Shown here: in pieces, positions 1 through 8,377 of the stretch | Position numbering within the stretch: position 1 is the stretch's first letter | Layout: the number at the start of each line of letters is the position of its first letter | Source: DAOVRL01 sp964459805 | GTDB lineage: Bacteria; Planctomycetota; Phycisphaerae; Sedimentisphaerales; Anaerobacaceae | Reading direction: 5' to 3' | Length of the DNA: 8,377 bases | Assembly: GCA_964459805.1 (NCBI GenBank) | Contig: CAYWOD010000160.1 | Coordinates: 1 to 8,377 of the forward strand | Notes under the pieces: generated by a model | Database searches by the model: none | Seen by the model: the letters and a program-made list of their open reading frames with translations, nothing else | Told to the model about the DNA's origin: nothing | Position numbers and translations under genes: made by a program

Positions 1-30
1 ATGGACCCCTGCTTCCGCAGGGGTGACATC
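1..30. repeat. REP-like palindromic element
   Basis: Bases 5-12 (ACCCCTGC) and 17-24 (GCAGGGGT) form a perfect 8-bp stem around a TTCC loop, flanked by ATGG on the left and GACATC on the right. This layout, TGGA + stem + TTCC/TTTC-type loop + stem + TGAC, matches a class of short dispersed intergenic palindromes common in many bacterial genomes (the TGGATTCCCGC...GCGGGAATGAC type). There is no T-run after the stem, so a simple intrinsic terminator is less likely. Only one copy is visible in the window, so its repeated nature is inferred from resemblance. Confidence 0.5.
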
Positions 31-37
31 GTCAGTT

Positions 38-66
38 TTGGCTTTCCGCAACAGATACTATATAGT
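38..66 (+). promoter_or_regulatory. Candidate sigma-70 promoter for the propeller gene (distal)
   Basis: TTGGCT at 38-43 (4 of 6 matches to the -35 consensus) is separated by 17 bases from TATAGT at 61-66 (5 of 6 matches to the -10 consensus). It would give a leader of roughly 260 bases before the propeller gene. The call rests on consensus matching by eye; a second candidate lies closer to the gene. Confidence 0.35.
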
Positions 67-148
67 GTCGGGCGGACGATTTCAGGCGGGACTTTGAAAT
101 CGGTTTCTTTCAAACCGGCCGGCACCGGTCATCCGCGTCGCGATATTC

Positions 149-176
149 TTGCAATCGAGATATAATCCTGTATAGT
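149..176 (+). promoter_or_regulatory. Candidate sigma-70 promoter for the propeller gene (proximal)
   Basis: TTGCAA at 149-154 (4 of 6) and TATAGT at 171-176 (5 of 6) are 16 bases apart. A perfect TATAAT also occurs at 161-166 but has no recognisable -35 box at the right distance. Transcription from here would leave a leader of about 150 bases containing the 264-277 inverted repeat. Confidence 0.35.
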
Positions 177-263
177 TTGTTTTCAGGATCGGTGCCGTGA
201 TGAGCTTCCGGGTGGCTGTATGTTGCCGCCACGCAGCGTTGTTCTGATGAAGTTAAAAGGCTT

Positions 264-277
264 CTGCAAAATTGCAG
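264..277. promoter_or_regulatory. Inverted repeat, possible operator
   Basis: CTGCAA (264-269) and TTGCAG (272-277) are exact reverse complements separated by AA. The symmetric 6-2-6 layout, about 57 bases before the start codon and downstream of the promoter candidates, would suit a dimeric DNA-binding protein, but it could be chance. No regulator gene lies in the window. Confidence 0.25.
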
Positions 278-334
278 GTTAGGGCTACTTAGAAAAGAAA
301 AAATCGTTTTTTTATTTATTTAGGAGTACGTTCG

Positions 335-3300
335 ATGACAAGCCTGAAATCCTTTCCATTAAAGCTGTTGGTTTTGGCCGGTGTGTTTTTTGTCGGCGTC
401 TCGTCAAGAGGTGCGGACTGGCCGACCTATCGCCACGACAATGCCCGCACGGGCAGCACATCCGAGTCGCTGGCGGCCCCGCTTAGCCTGCGATGGGTTT
501 ACACGCCCGCTCATCCTCCGCGCCCGGCCTGGTCGGGACCGGCAAAACGCGCGAGGGAGGGGTTCTACCAGCGCCATCGTGTAATCTTCGACGATGCTTT
601 CCAGGTCGCAGCGGCCGGCGGCCTTGTCTATTTTGGTTCTTCATCCGACCATAAGGTCTATGCCCTTGACGCCGTCACCGGCGGCGAGCGGTGGTCCTTC
701 TTTACCGGGGGGCCCGTTCGCCTGGCGCCGACACTCTACAAAGACCGCCTCTTTGTCGGCTCCGATGACGGCTTCGTCTATTGTCTAAAGGCCGAAAACG
801 GACAACTGATCTGGAAGGTGCGTCCGGGGCCGAACAGCGAACGGCTCCTCGGCAGCGGAAAGATGATCTCTCGTTGGCCTATCCGAACCAACGTGCTCGT
901 GGACGAAGACATCGCCTATTTCACCGGGGGAATCTTTCCACATGAAAACGTTTACATTTGCGCCGCTCGGATTGACGACGGAAGCATTATCTGGAAAAAC
1001 GACAGCATCAGTGAACAAGATGCGCATCGCAACGAACTCTCGCCGCAGGGATACCTGCTGACCGCCGGCACACAACTTTTCATACCGTCCGGCAGAGCAT
1101 TGCCCGTCGGATTCGACCGCACAACAGGGCGGGTGGTTTTTAGAAGCAGCTACGGCTGGAGAGGCGAGCAGGCGGGGGGCATGATCGGCGGCACATACGC
1201 GCTGCTCGCCGATAACCAGATATATACCGGCACGCAGTACCACCTCCTGGCCCTCAACCAGAAGACCGGCAGGGTGGGCTTCGGCTGGTTCCCCGGCAGG
1301 CGCCTCGCCGTTGTAGGCGATATGGCCTATATGGCGACCGGCAGCGAGATCGTCGCTATGGACCGCGTCAAGTACGCCAAGGCCAGCGCCCGACGCAATT
1401 CTCTTGAGTACAAGATAAAGGGACTGCGAAGCAGCGTCAGAAGAGCAAGAGGTGAGGACCTCAAAAAACGGCAGCGGCAATTAAGCACCGCCGAAGATGA
1501 GCTAAAGCAGCTCCACAGAGAGAATATCGACCCGGTTATCAAGTGGCGAGCGCCCAGCCGGTGCGATGCAGAACTGATACTGTGCAAGAACCTTGTCTTT
1601 GCCGGCGGTCCGGGACAGGTCAACGCCTTTGCCCGAGACTCCGGCCAGGCCACCTGGGACGCACAAGTCGATGGCAAAGCTCGCGGCCTGGCAGTTGCCG
1701 ACGGCCGACTCTACGTCAGCACCGATACCGGCAGGGTTTATTGCTTTGCCTCACAGCGGGCGGCAAAATCCAAAGGCCGCGCAGCCGGGCCGTCCGATCC
1801 TCCGGCAGCCAATCCTTATCCTCAAGATGAGCTGACCGCGGTTTACCAGGCCGCCGCAGAAGCAATTGTTATGGAAACCGGAGTTACCAAAGGTTATTGC
1901 CTCGTTCTCGGCGCCGAGCGCGGGCGCCTCGCCTGGGAGCTGGCCAAACGAACCGACCTGCGAATCATCGCAGTTGAGCCCGACCCCGACAAAGTCCGCG
2001 CGGCAAGGCAGGCCCTCGATGCGGCGAGCCTCTATGGCGAGCGCGTCATCGTCGATCAGGGCGAACTCTCAAACCTGCCCTACTCGAACTACTTTGCCAA
2101 CCTGATCGTCTCTGACAGTCTGCTGCTGAGTGGGCAGATCCCCGGCGTCCCGGCCGAAATTGTGCGGCACCTGAAACCTTGTGGTGGTGCTATTTGTCTT
2201 GGCATGCCGGCCGACGCGCCCGGAAAATCTGCCGGCTTGTATGCCGAGAAGCTTGACCAATGGCTCAGGCAGCTTCAATTGGGCCGGTCCAAAATCAGTC
2301 GCACCAACGGCTTCTGGGCGACGGTCAAACGCGGAGCACTGCCGGGAGCCGGTAAATGGACGCATCAATACGCCGAGCCTGGCAACACCGCTTGCAGCGA
2401 CGACCGAATCGTCAGCGGGCCGCTCGGCCTGCTGTGGTTCGGCGAGCCCGGGCCTTCCCTGATGGTCAATCGTCACAATGCCGCCGCGGCGCCTCTGGCC
2501 GTCAATGGACGCCTCTTCATACAAGGCGAGAACATCGCAATGGCCTATGATTCGTATAATGGCGGCCTGCTCTGGGAGCGGAAGATCCCCGGCGCGATGC
2601 GCACCCGGCTCAAGAAAAGTGAGTGCGGTAACCTCGCCGCCTCCGAAGACAGCTTCTTCATCGCCGTCGGCGACGATTGTCTTCGACTTGACGCCGAAAC
2701 CGGCAAAACTCTCGCCACTTACGATATGCCTGCGGCCCCCGAGGGCAGCTCGGCCAAGTGGGGATACCTCGCCTACGTTGACGGTATCCTCTACGGCAGC
2801 TCGATGACGCAGACGGGCGTCTCAGACTCGGTGTTTGCTATTGATACGGCCGACAACAGGACCCTTTGGAATTATCCGGGCAAGAATATCGTCAACCTGA
2901 CTATCGCCATCGGAGACGGGTGGGTCTTCTTCATCGATAGTTCGATTACGCCGCAGCAGCGAGAGGAATTGCTCCGGCAGGACAAATCGCGTCTGAAGAA
3001 TCTAAGCCCCGAAGATGCGAAAAAAGCCGAGGCCGCACAGAAGAAAATCGATGCGCGCCTTGCCGTTGCTCTCGACGCCCGGACCGGCGGCAAGCTCTGG
3101 GGAAAGCCCGTCGATGTTACCGATTGCAGCAAGATCGGCATAGGCGGCGGCGAGCTTTCTGCGATGTATCGTCACGGGGTCATCATCCTGTGCGGGGCCA
3201 ACGCAAACGGCCATTATTGGAGGCAGTTCCTTTCGGGCGAGTTCTCGCGTCGTCGGCTCGTGGCCCTTTCGGCCAAAACCGGCAGCGTGCTCTGGGCCAA

Positions 3301-4300
3301 AGACGCAAACTACCGCCACCGCCCGGTAATCGTCGGCGACACGGTTATCGCCGAGCCCTGGGGCTTCGACCTCAAGACCGGCCAGGAAAAGACACGCCCC
3401 CATCCGCTGACCGGCGAGCAGACGGTGTGGAAGTTCCTCCGCCCGGGCCACCATTGCGGCGCAATCTCAGCCTGTCCGCAGATGCTCTTTTTGCGATCCG
3501 GCTACACAGGCTACTATGACCTGCGCGACGACAGCGGCATACGTCATTTCGCCGGACACCGCCTCGGATGCTGGATTAACGCAATTCCAGCCGACGGTCT
3601 GGCGCTAATGCCCGAAGCCAGCGCCGGATGCATTTGCCTGTTCCCAATAATCTGTTCAGTAGCCCTCGAGCCGCGCCCGGACCACCTGCGCTGGGCAATC
3701 TACAGTACCGGAGGTCGTAACACCCCCGTTGAGCACCTGGCCCTAAATCTCGGCGCTCCCGGCGATAGACGTGACCCGGCCGGAACATTGTGGTTTAGCT
3801 ATCCCCGACCGGGATTGCCCGGCGACCGCGCATCAATGGGCTTCTTGTTCCAGATTAGAACCGAATTTCTTGAGAACGGAGGCTACCACTGCCGCAGTAG
3901 TGAGGCTACGCCCGTTGCAGGAACCGACACGCCGTGGGTCTTTACATCCTGTGCCCGCGGGCTCAAACGCTGTGTCGTCCCGCTCCTGTCCAAAGACGAT
4001 AAACCCGCCGACTATACCGTCAGATTGTATTTTGCTGACTTCGACAACGCCGAGGCAGGCAAACGGGTATTCGACGTCAAGCTCCAGGGCAAGGCGGTAC
4101 TTACGGGCTTGGACGTTGCCAAAGAGGCCGCAGGCAGCGGCAAGGCCGTCGTCCGCCAATTCGCAGGCGTCGCCGTCACTGGCGACCTTGAAATCGAGAT
4201 GGTTCCGAAGGATGAAAACATCTCGTCGATTAGCATCGCGCCGGTCCTTTGTGGTGTGGAAGTGCTGCGGGAGACAAAAGTAGCCGACGCTGCAAGATAA
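335..4300 (+). CDS. Exported PQQ-like beta-propeller protein with internal methyltransferase-like domain and C-terminal malectin domain
   Basis: The 1321-residue product starts at an ATG with AGGAG (322-326) eight bases upstream. Residues 1-26 are a Sec signal peptide (K at 5 and 10, hydrophobic 11-22, likely cut near SSRGA/D). Residues about 95-475 and 695-1120 hold some twelve PQQ-type blade motifs of the form xALDxxTGxxxW, e.g. YALDAVTGGERW (109-120), VALDARTGGKLW (911-922) and VALSAKTGSVLW (976-987). Residues about 497-665 resemble a class I SAM methyltransferase: LVLGAERGRLAWEL (523-536) as a degenerate motif I and VEPDPDKV (547-554) as the acidic strand-2 motif. Residues about 1200-1312 match malectin (YTVRLYFADFDNAEAGKRVF, 1227-1246). 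The block GCWINAIPADGLALMPEAS (1078-1096) is typical of large planctomycete PQQ proteins. Two charged helical stretches (about 346-399 and 871-911) interrupt the propellers. No CxxCH haem site is present, so a quinoprotein dehydrogenase role is unsupported; glycan or protein binding at the cell surface or periplasm is inferred. Probably co-transcribed with the sulfatase downstream. Confidence 0.9.
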   Translation: MTSLKSFPLKLLVLAGVFFVGVSSRGADWPTYRHDNARTGSTSESLAAPLSLRWVYTPAHPPRPAWSGPAKRAREGFYQRHRVIFDDAFQVAAAGGLVYFGSSSDHKVYALDAVTGGERWSFFTGGPVRLAPTLYKDRLFVGSDDGFVYCLKAENGQLIWKVRPGPNSERLLGSGKMISRWPIRTNVLVDEDIAYFTGGIFPHENVYICAARIDDGSIIWKNDSISEQDAHRNELSPQGYLLTAGTQLFIPSGRALPVGFDRTTGRVVFRSSYGWRGEQAGGMIGGTYALLADNQIYTGTQYHLLALNQKTGRVGFGWFPGRRLAVVGDMAYMATGSEIVAMDRVKYAKASARRNSLEYKIKGLRSSVRRARGEDLKKRQRQLSTAEDELKQLHRENIDPVIKWRAPSRCDAELILCKNLVFAGGPGQVNAFARDSGQATWDAQVDGKARGLAVADGRLYVSTDTGRVYCFASQRAAKSKGRAAGPSDPPAANPYPQDELTAVYQAAAEAIVMETGVTKGYCLVLGAERGRLAWELAKRTDLRIIAVEPDPDKVRAARQALDAASLYGERVIVDQGELSNLPYSNYFANLIVSDSLLLSGQIPGVPAEIVRHLKPCGGAICLGMPADAPGKSAGLYAEKLDQWLRQLQLGRSKISRTNGFWATVKRGALPGAGKWTHQYAEPGNTACSDDRIVSGPLGLLWFGEPGPSLMVNRHNAAAAPLAVNGRLFIQGENIAMAYDSYNGGLLWERKIPGAMRTRLKKSECGNLAASEDSFFIAVGDDCLRLDAETGKTLATYDMPAAPEGSSAKWGYLAYVDGILYGSSMTQTGVSDSVFAIDTADNRTLWNYPGKNIVNLTIAIGDGWVFFIDSSITPQQREELLRQDKSRLKNLSPEDAKKAEAAQKKIDARLAVALDARTGGKLWGKPVDVTDCSKIGIGGGELSAMYRHGVIILCGANANGHYWRQFLSGEFSRRRLVALSAKTGSVLWAKDANYRHRPVIVGDTVIAEPWGFDLKTGQEKTRPHPLTGEQTVWKFLRPGHHCGAISACPQMLFLRSGYTGYYDLRDDSGIRHFAGHRLGCWINAIPADGLALMPEASAGCICLFPIICSVALEPRPDHLRWAIYSTGGRNTPVEHLALNLGAPGDRRDPAGTLWFSYPRPGLPGDRASMGFLFQIRTEFLENGGYHCRSSEATPVAGTDTPWVFTSCARGLKRCVVPLLSKDDKPADYTVRLYFADFDNAEAGKRVFDVKLQGKAVLTGLDVAKEAAGSGKAVVRQFAGVAVTGDLEIEMVPKDENISSISIAPVLCGVEVLRETKVADAAR

Positions 4301-4383
4301 GGCTTCGCTCAACAGTAAGCGTTGTCTCGTCTCGGCGGTTTGAAAAACAACCTCTTTGAGATATGGAAATGGTGAAGGACAAA

Positions 4384-5931
4384 ATGAGCACAATTCATAC
4401 CACACGTCGGCGGTTCCTAAAGACAATGGGCCTGGGCGCCGCGCTGCTGGCATCCGGTCGGCTTGCGATATCGGCATCCGACAGAAAGAGAAAACAACCG
4501 AACATTCTGCTAATAACTGCGGATGATATGAACTGCGATTCGGTGGGCTGTTTCGGCGGGTCCACACGCGAGATCACGCCGAACATCGACAAGCTCGCCT
4601 CCGAGGGGATGCGCTTTCATTATGCCCACATCACCATAGCGGTCTGCCAGCCCTGCCGCTCGGTCCTGATGACCGGCCGGTATCCCCACCGCAATGGCGC
4701 CGAGGGCTTCGGGCCTATTGATACCGGCGTGCCCACCCTCCAGGAGCAGCTTCACCTGGGCGGCTACCTCAACGGCATCCTCGGCAAAGTCGCTCACCTT
4801 GCGCCCAAGGCGAAATTCAAATGGGACATGGCCAGAGATGTCGGAGAGCTGGGTCACGGACGTAATCCGAAGCTTTACTATAAATTCGCCAAAGACTTCT
4901 TCCGGCAGGCCGCAAGCAAGCGCCGGCCGTTCTTCCTAATGGCCAATTCGCACGACCCGCACCGGCCGTTCCACGCCAGTGCTCAGGAGGCAAACAGGTT
5001 CAAAAATGCTTCGGTCCCCTCGCGTGTGTACAAAGCCAACGAAATTGACGTCCCCGGCTTTCTCCCCGACATACCCGATGTTCGCAAGGAAATCGCCCAG
5101 TATTACAGTTCGGTCCGCCGCTGCGACGACACCGTTGGAGCGGTTTTACAGGCCCTGCGAGAATCGGGCCAGGCGGAAAACACCCTCACAATGTTTCTCT
5201 CGGACCACGGTATGCCCCTTCCGTTCGCCAAAACCAACTGCTATCTGCACAGCACGCGCACGCCGTGGATAGCCACCTGGCCCGGCAAGATCAAGCCGGG
5301 CACCGTGGACAAGCGGCACTTGATCTCCGGCATCGATTTTATGCCCACCGCGCTTGAGGCCGCCGGATTGGCTGGGCCCGAAGGTATGGACGGCCTTTCA
5401 TTTCTCCCGGTGCTTTTTGGGCGACAGCAGGCCGGACGCGACAAGGTCTTCACGCAATTCCATCAGACCTCCGCAAGAAAACGCTACCCAATGCGCACCG
5501 TACAGAACCACCGCTACGGCTACATCTTCAACCCCTGGTCGGATGGGCAGCGCATCTTCAAGAATGAATCGCAGTCCGGCCTGACGTTCAAGGCCATGCA
5601 GGCCGCCGCGCAGAACGATTCGGCGATCGCTGCGCGCGTCAAGCTCTTCCAGTACCGTGTTGTGGAGGAATTCTACGACTTTGAGAAGGACCCGGACGCA
5701 CTGCACAACCTCATCGACGACCCCAAATACCGCAAAGAAATCGAAAAGATGCGTAGCGAGTTGCTCCAGTGGATGCAACGCACGGGCGACCCTGCATTCG
5801 AGGCCCTGAGCAACCACAATTCACCGCAGGCCCTGAAGAAGTTTATGGCCGAGCAGGATGCCCGCGCAGCCCAAAGAAAGCCGAAAAGCAAAGCCCGCAA
5901 AAACACCAAACAGAAGCGGACTTCCCGCTGA
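4384..5931 (+). CDS. Tat-exported sulfatase, heparan N-sulfatase-like (S1 family)
   Basis: This is a 515-residue family S1 sulfatase that would hydrolyse sulfate groups on glycans outside the cytoplasm. The start at 4384 follows GAAGGA (4374-4379) and puts the twin-arginine motif TTRRRFLK at residues 6-13, followed by a hydrophobic segment. The in-frame ATG at 4363 has only a poor upstream site. Hallmarks (numbered from 4384) are the metal-binding Asp pair in TADD (47-48), the formylglycine motif CQPCR (Cys88-Arg92, then SVLMTGR), HDPHRPF (191-197) and SDHG (273-276). The stretches SDHGMPLPFAKTNCY and YIFNPWSDG resemble the SGSH-like (N-sulfoglucosamine sulfohydrolase, S1_8) branch, so N-sulfated glucosamine is a plausible but unproven substrate. 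Cys88 must be oxidised to formylglycine by a maturation enzyme, which is not encoded here. The last ~22 residues are a Lys/Arg-rich tail. Spacing from the propeller gene is 83 bases without a clear terminator, suggesting one operon. Confidence 0.93.
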   Translation: MSTIHTTRRRFLKTMGLGAALLASGRLAISASDRKRKQPNILLITADDMNCDSVGCFGGSTREITPNIDKLASEGMRFHYAHITIAVCQPCRSVLMTGRYPHRNGAEGFGPIDTGVPTLQEQLHLGGYLNGILGKVAHLAPKAKFKWDMARDVGELGHGRNPKLYYKFAKDFFRQAASKRRPFFLMANSHDPHRPFHASAQEANRFKNASVPSRVYKANEIDVPGFLPDIPDVRKEIAQYYSSVRRCDDTVGAVLQALRESGQAENTLTMFLSDHGMPLPFAKTNCYLHSTRTPWIATWPGKIKPGTVDKRHLISGIDFMPTALEAAGLAGPEGMDGLSFLPVLFGRQQAGRDKVFTQFHQTSARKRYPMRTVQNHRYGYIFNPWSDGQRIFKNESQSGLTFKAMQAAAQNDSAIAARVKLFQYRVVEEFYDFEKDPDALHNLIDDPKYRKEIEKMRSELLQWMQRTGDPAFEALSNHNSPQALKKFMAEQDARAAQRKPKSKARKNTKQKRTSR

Positions 5932-8377
5932 AACCCGACGGGTTTGATGATCAGCGACCATAAACACCAGGTGTTTCTTATTGGTTACGGTCGTCGAGCA
6001 GGCTATTCTCAACAGCAGCCAGCTTCTTTTTCCTTACCCTCTTCTTGAGCGGCGAGGTCCACAAATAGATCTTGTGTTCGACGTTGTCTTCACTGGAGTT
6101 TAGCTTTAAGACATTCTCCGGCTTTACTCCTCTCATCCGAAAGTCGTGCGAGACAATGCGCGAGCCGGGCCGGAGCTTTTCCAACTGCGGGATCAGCTTG
6201 ACGTTCAGACTTGGAAGGAGGTAGAGAGTGATTACGTTTGCCTTGCTGAGGTCGAGTGTGAAGATGTCCTTCTGCTCAATTGTAACCAGGTGTCCAACGT
6301 TGTTGTCTTTGACGTTATCGAGCGACTCTTTGACACGTTCGGGGTCTATGTCATAACCTATGGCCGTGCAACCGTACCTATTGGCCGCCGTCACAACGAT
6401 CGTGCCGTCCCCGCAGCCCAGGTCATAGATCAAATCGTCCTTTTCGACCTTTGCCAGCTCCAGCATCTTGTCCACCACGTCCTGTGGGGTAGGGACAAAG
6501 ATGACATCCGGAGTGGGGGTTTTCTCAACTTCTTTGTTTATGTCCCGGGCGACCGGACAAGAATTATCAACCTCAACGTCGGAAAAGATTGTGGCTGAGT
6601 CCGGGTTGATGTCGCATAATTTCAGGTCTGTAATTGGCGTGGTTGCTTTCGGGGAGCTTACGACTTCGTCCGTTGTTTTACAGCCTGCGAAAAAAGCCGC
6701 CATCAAAGCCAAGGAGAGAGTCAAATGCCGCTTACTTCTCATAGTTTCCGTCCCTTTCAAAAATAGTCTAACATCTGTTGATTTCCGTAGAGGCGAATCA
6801 TAATCATGGTTTGACCGATATTTGTCATCTGCACTTGCTCACCACGTTGGAGCAATTCGTCCTTGCTATTATATCAAGCTTATCCTGAAAATGCACTTAT
6901 CGGGAGGTTTTCCGGTAAATTTTGCTGACGCTGTTGACAAAAATCCGCGAATGTAGTAAGATGTTTATAGAACAAACCAGCAATTGTCCGACTATTAAGT
7001 ATAGCCGGGCAAGAAAAGTGTAATTGCGGGAAACTGATTTTATGGGGAAGAAAATGAAAGTGCTAAGAGTCATTTTGATTGCTGCGGGTCTGGTGTCGCT
7101 TCTGGTCCTCTCGCCCCGTACAGCCTCAGCACGCAGTCGCTTCTACATAGGCTTCGGCACCTCTATCGGCCACGGCCATTCAATTCTTCACCGCGGCCAT
7201 TTCCCGTATTACGGATTGCACAGCGGCTACTACAGATGGCTGGACCATGACCGATACCGCTGGATGGACGGGGGGCGATTCCGCAGCTCTTTCTGGGGGT
7301 GGCCTTCGCGTTCTTCCGGAATGAGCATCTGGATTGACGACTGCCGGCCCGTATGGGTGGCCCCGCCGGTCATAGTCGGAGCCCCGCGCGTTATCACGAG
7401 AAGGCGCGTCGTTGTAAAGCCCAAGCAGTACGAATACAAGCCGAGCTACAACGCGAATAACGCCAAGCTGTTTGCCAAGCTGCGCAACAAAAAAAGCGAG
7501 CTGCTAAAGACGCTTAAGATCGGCGACAAAGCCAAGCGAATCAAGGCGATCACCGAGCTGGCGGGGTACTCGTTTGATGATAACGTCAGAAAGGCCCTCG
7601 AAGAGATTCTGCTCAAAGATACTGACCCCGAATTGCGCAGGCAAGTCGCCGAATCGCTCGGCAAGGTGAAAAATAGGAAGGTTATTCCTACTCTGGAGAA
7701 AGTAAGGGTAGAAGACTCAGACGAAGGAGTCCGCGCCGAAGCCGACAAGGCAATCAAGAAAATCCGGGCTTATTAGTTCGCCTGCTACGCGAATTAGGCC
7801 AAACCGGTCCAGTTGGCCCGGCCTATCTCATCTGCTTTATCCAAGCGCTTGGAAAAACGATATCGGCAGCTTTCGTGCGAACCGGCTTTGAAGTTCCCGT
7901 ATCGTCAGGGTGAACTCTGTTGGTGAGAATGATAACATAGACCTTATTCACCGGATCACAGACAATGGACATTCCCGTATAACCGCTGTGGCAGAAAGCT
8001 TCCTGGGGAGCGAAAGAACCCTTGATCCAGGAGTAGCTCGAATTAACATCGAAGCCGCAGGCCCGCCCGTGCGAGACAACTTTCGTCATCAGGCCAACGG
8101 ATTCGGGACTGAGGATCGTTTTGCCTTTCCACTTGCCGCCGTTCAAGAGCATCTGGCAGTAGATTGACAGATCACGCGCCGTCGAAAAAACTCCCGCGTT
8201 GCCGCTTATTCCGCCCATCAGCCTGGCCAGAGGATCATGCACAACAGCTCGAAGCGGCAGGCCCTCCACAATCTCGGTGGCGGCGGTATTCGCTTTCCAC
8301 GATTCCGGCGGGTTGTACGTAGTGCTATGAACGCAAAATACGGTTGGATAATATGTATCATCTTGAAATTAAATGAG

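Larger units (their letters stand above)
1..334. other. Non-coding region upstream of the propeller gene
   Basis: No convincing gene lies here. The stretch contains a strong palindrome at its left end, two possible sigma-70-type promoters, a short inverted repeat at 101-117 (CGGTTT, 5-base loop, AAACCG), an inverted repeat at 264-277 and an AT-rich leader (about 291-321) just before the ribosome binding site. An open frame from 1 to 165 exists (54 codons) but is best explained by the palindrome (see rejected items). No tRNA or riboswitch fold was recognised. Confidence 0.7.

Overview
The window looks like a fragment of a Planctomycetota chromosome, most like the Phycisphaerae/Sedimentisphaerales side of the phylum. 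The reasons are gene content and architecture: a very large exported PQQ-type beta-propeller protein carrying an internal methyltransferase-like domain and a C-terminal malectin domain, a Tat-exported sulfatase of the heparan-N-sulfatase type, a methyltransferase made as a lipoprotein, and a small exported HEAT-repeat protein. This assignment is inference from family knowledge; no rRNA or marker gene is present. Base composition is moderately GC-rich in the genes and clearly more AT-rich in the intergenic stretches and in the last ~50 bases.

Layout: positions 1-334 are non-coding and hold a dispersed-repeat-like palindrome, two possible promoters and a small inverted repeat. Next, on the + strand, come the 1321-residue propeller protein (335-4300) and, 83 bases later, the sulfatase (4384-5931). 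These two probably form one transcription unit. A 46-base convergent gap with two short hairpins separates the sulfatase from the lipoprotein methyltransferase on the - strand (5978-6742). A divergent intergenic region (6743-7041) carries good promoter candidates in both directions. It is followed by the exported aromatic/His-rich HEAT-repeat protein (7042-7776, +). Last, on the - strand, is the C-terminal part of a beta-lactamase-family serine hydrolase (7823-8269). Its recognisable homology continues upstream of any start codon and then meets a stop codon and an AT-rich stretch.

How they may work together: nearly every protein here is predicted to leave the cytoplasm (Sec, Tat or lipoprotein signals). 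The sulfatase would remove sulfate from glycans. The propeller protein, with its carbohydrate-binding malectin fold, may be a cell-surface or periplasmic partner, but no substrate can be read from the sequence. The methyltransferase, HEAT protein and serine hydrolase are separate transcription units with no demonstrated link to the first pair. No CRISPR array, tRNA, rRNA, transposase, integrase or phage gene was seen. The most unusual points are the two SAM-methyltransferase-type folds in exported proteins and the disrupted 5' end of the serine hydrolase. I see no convincing wholly new system.
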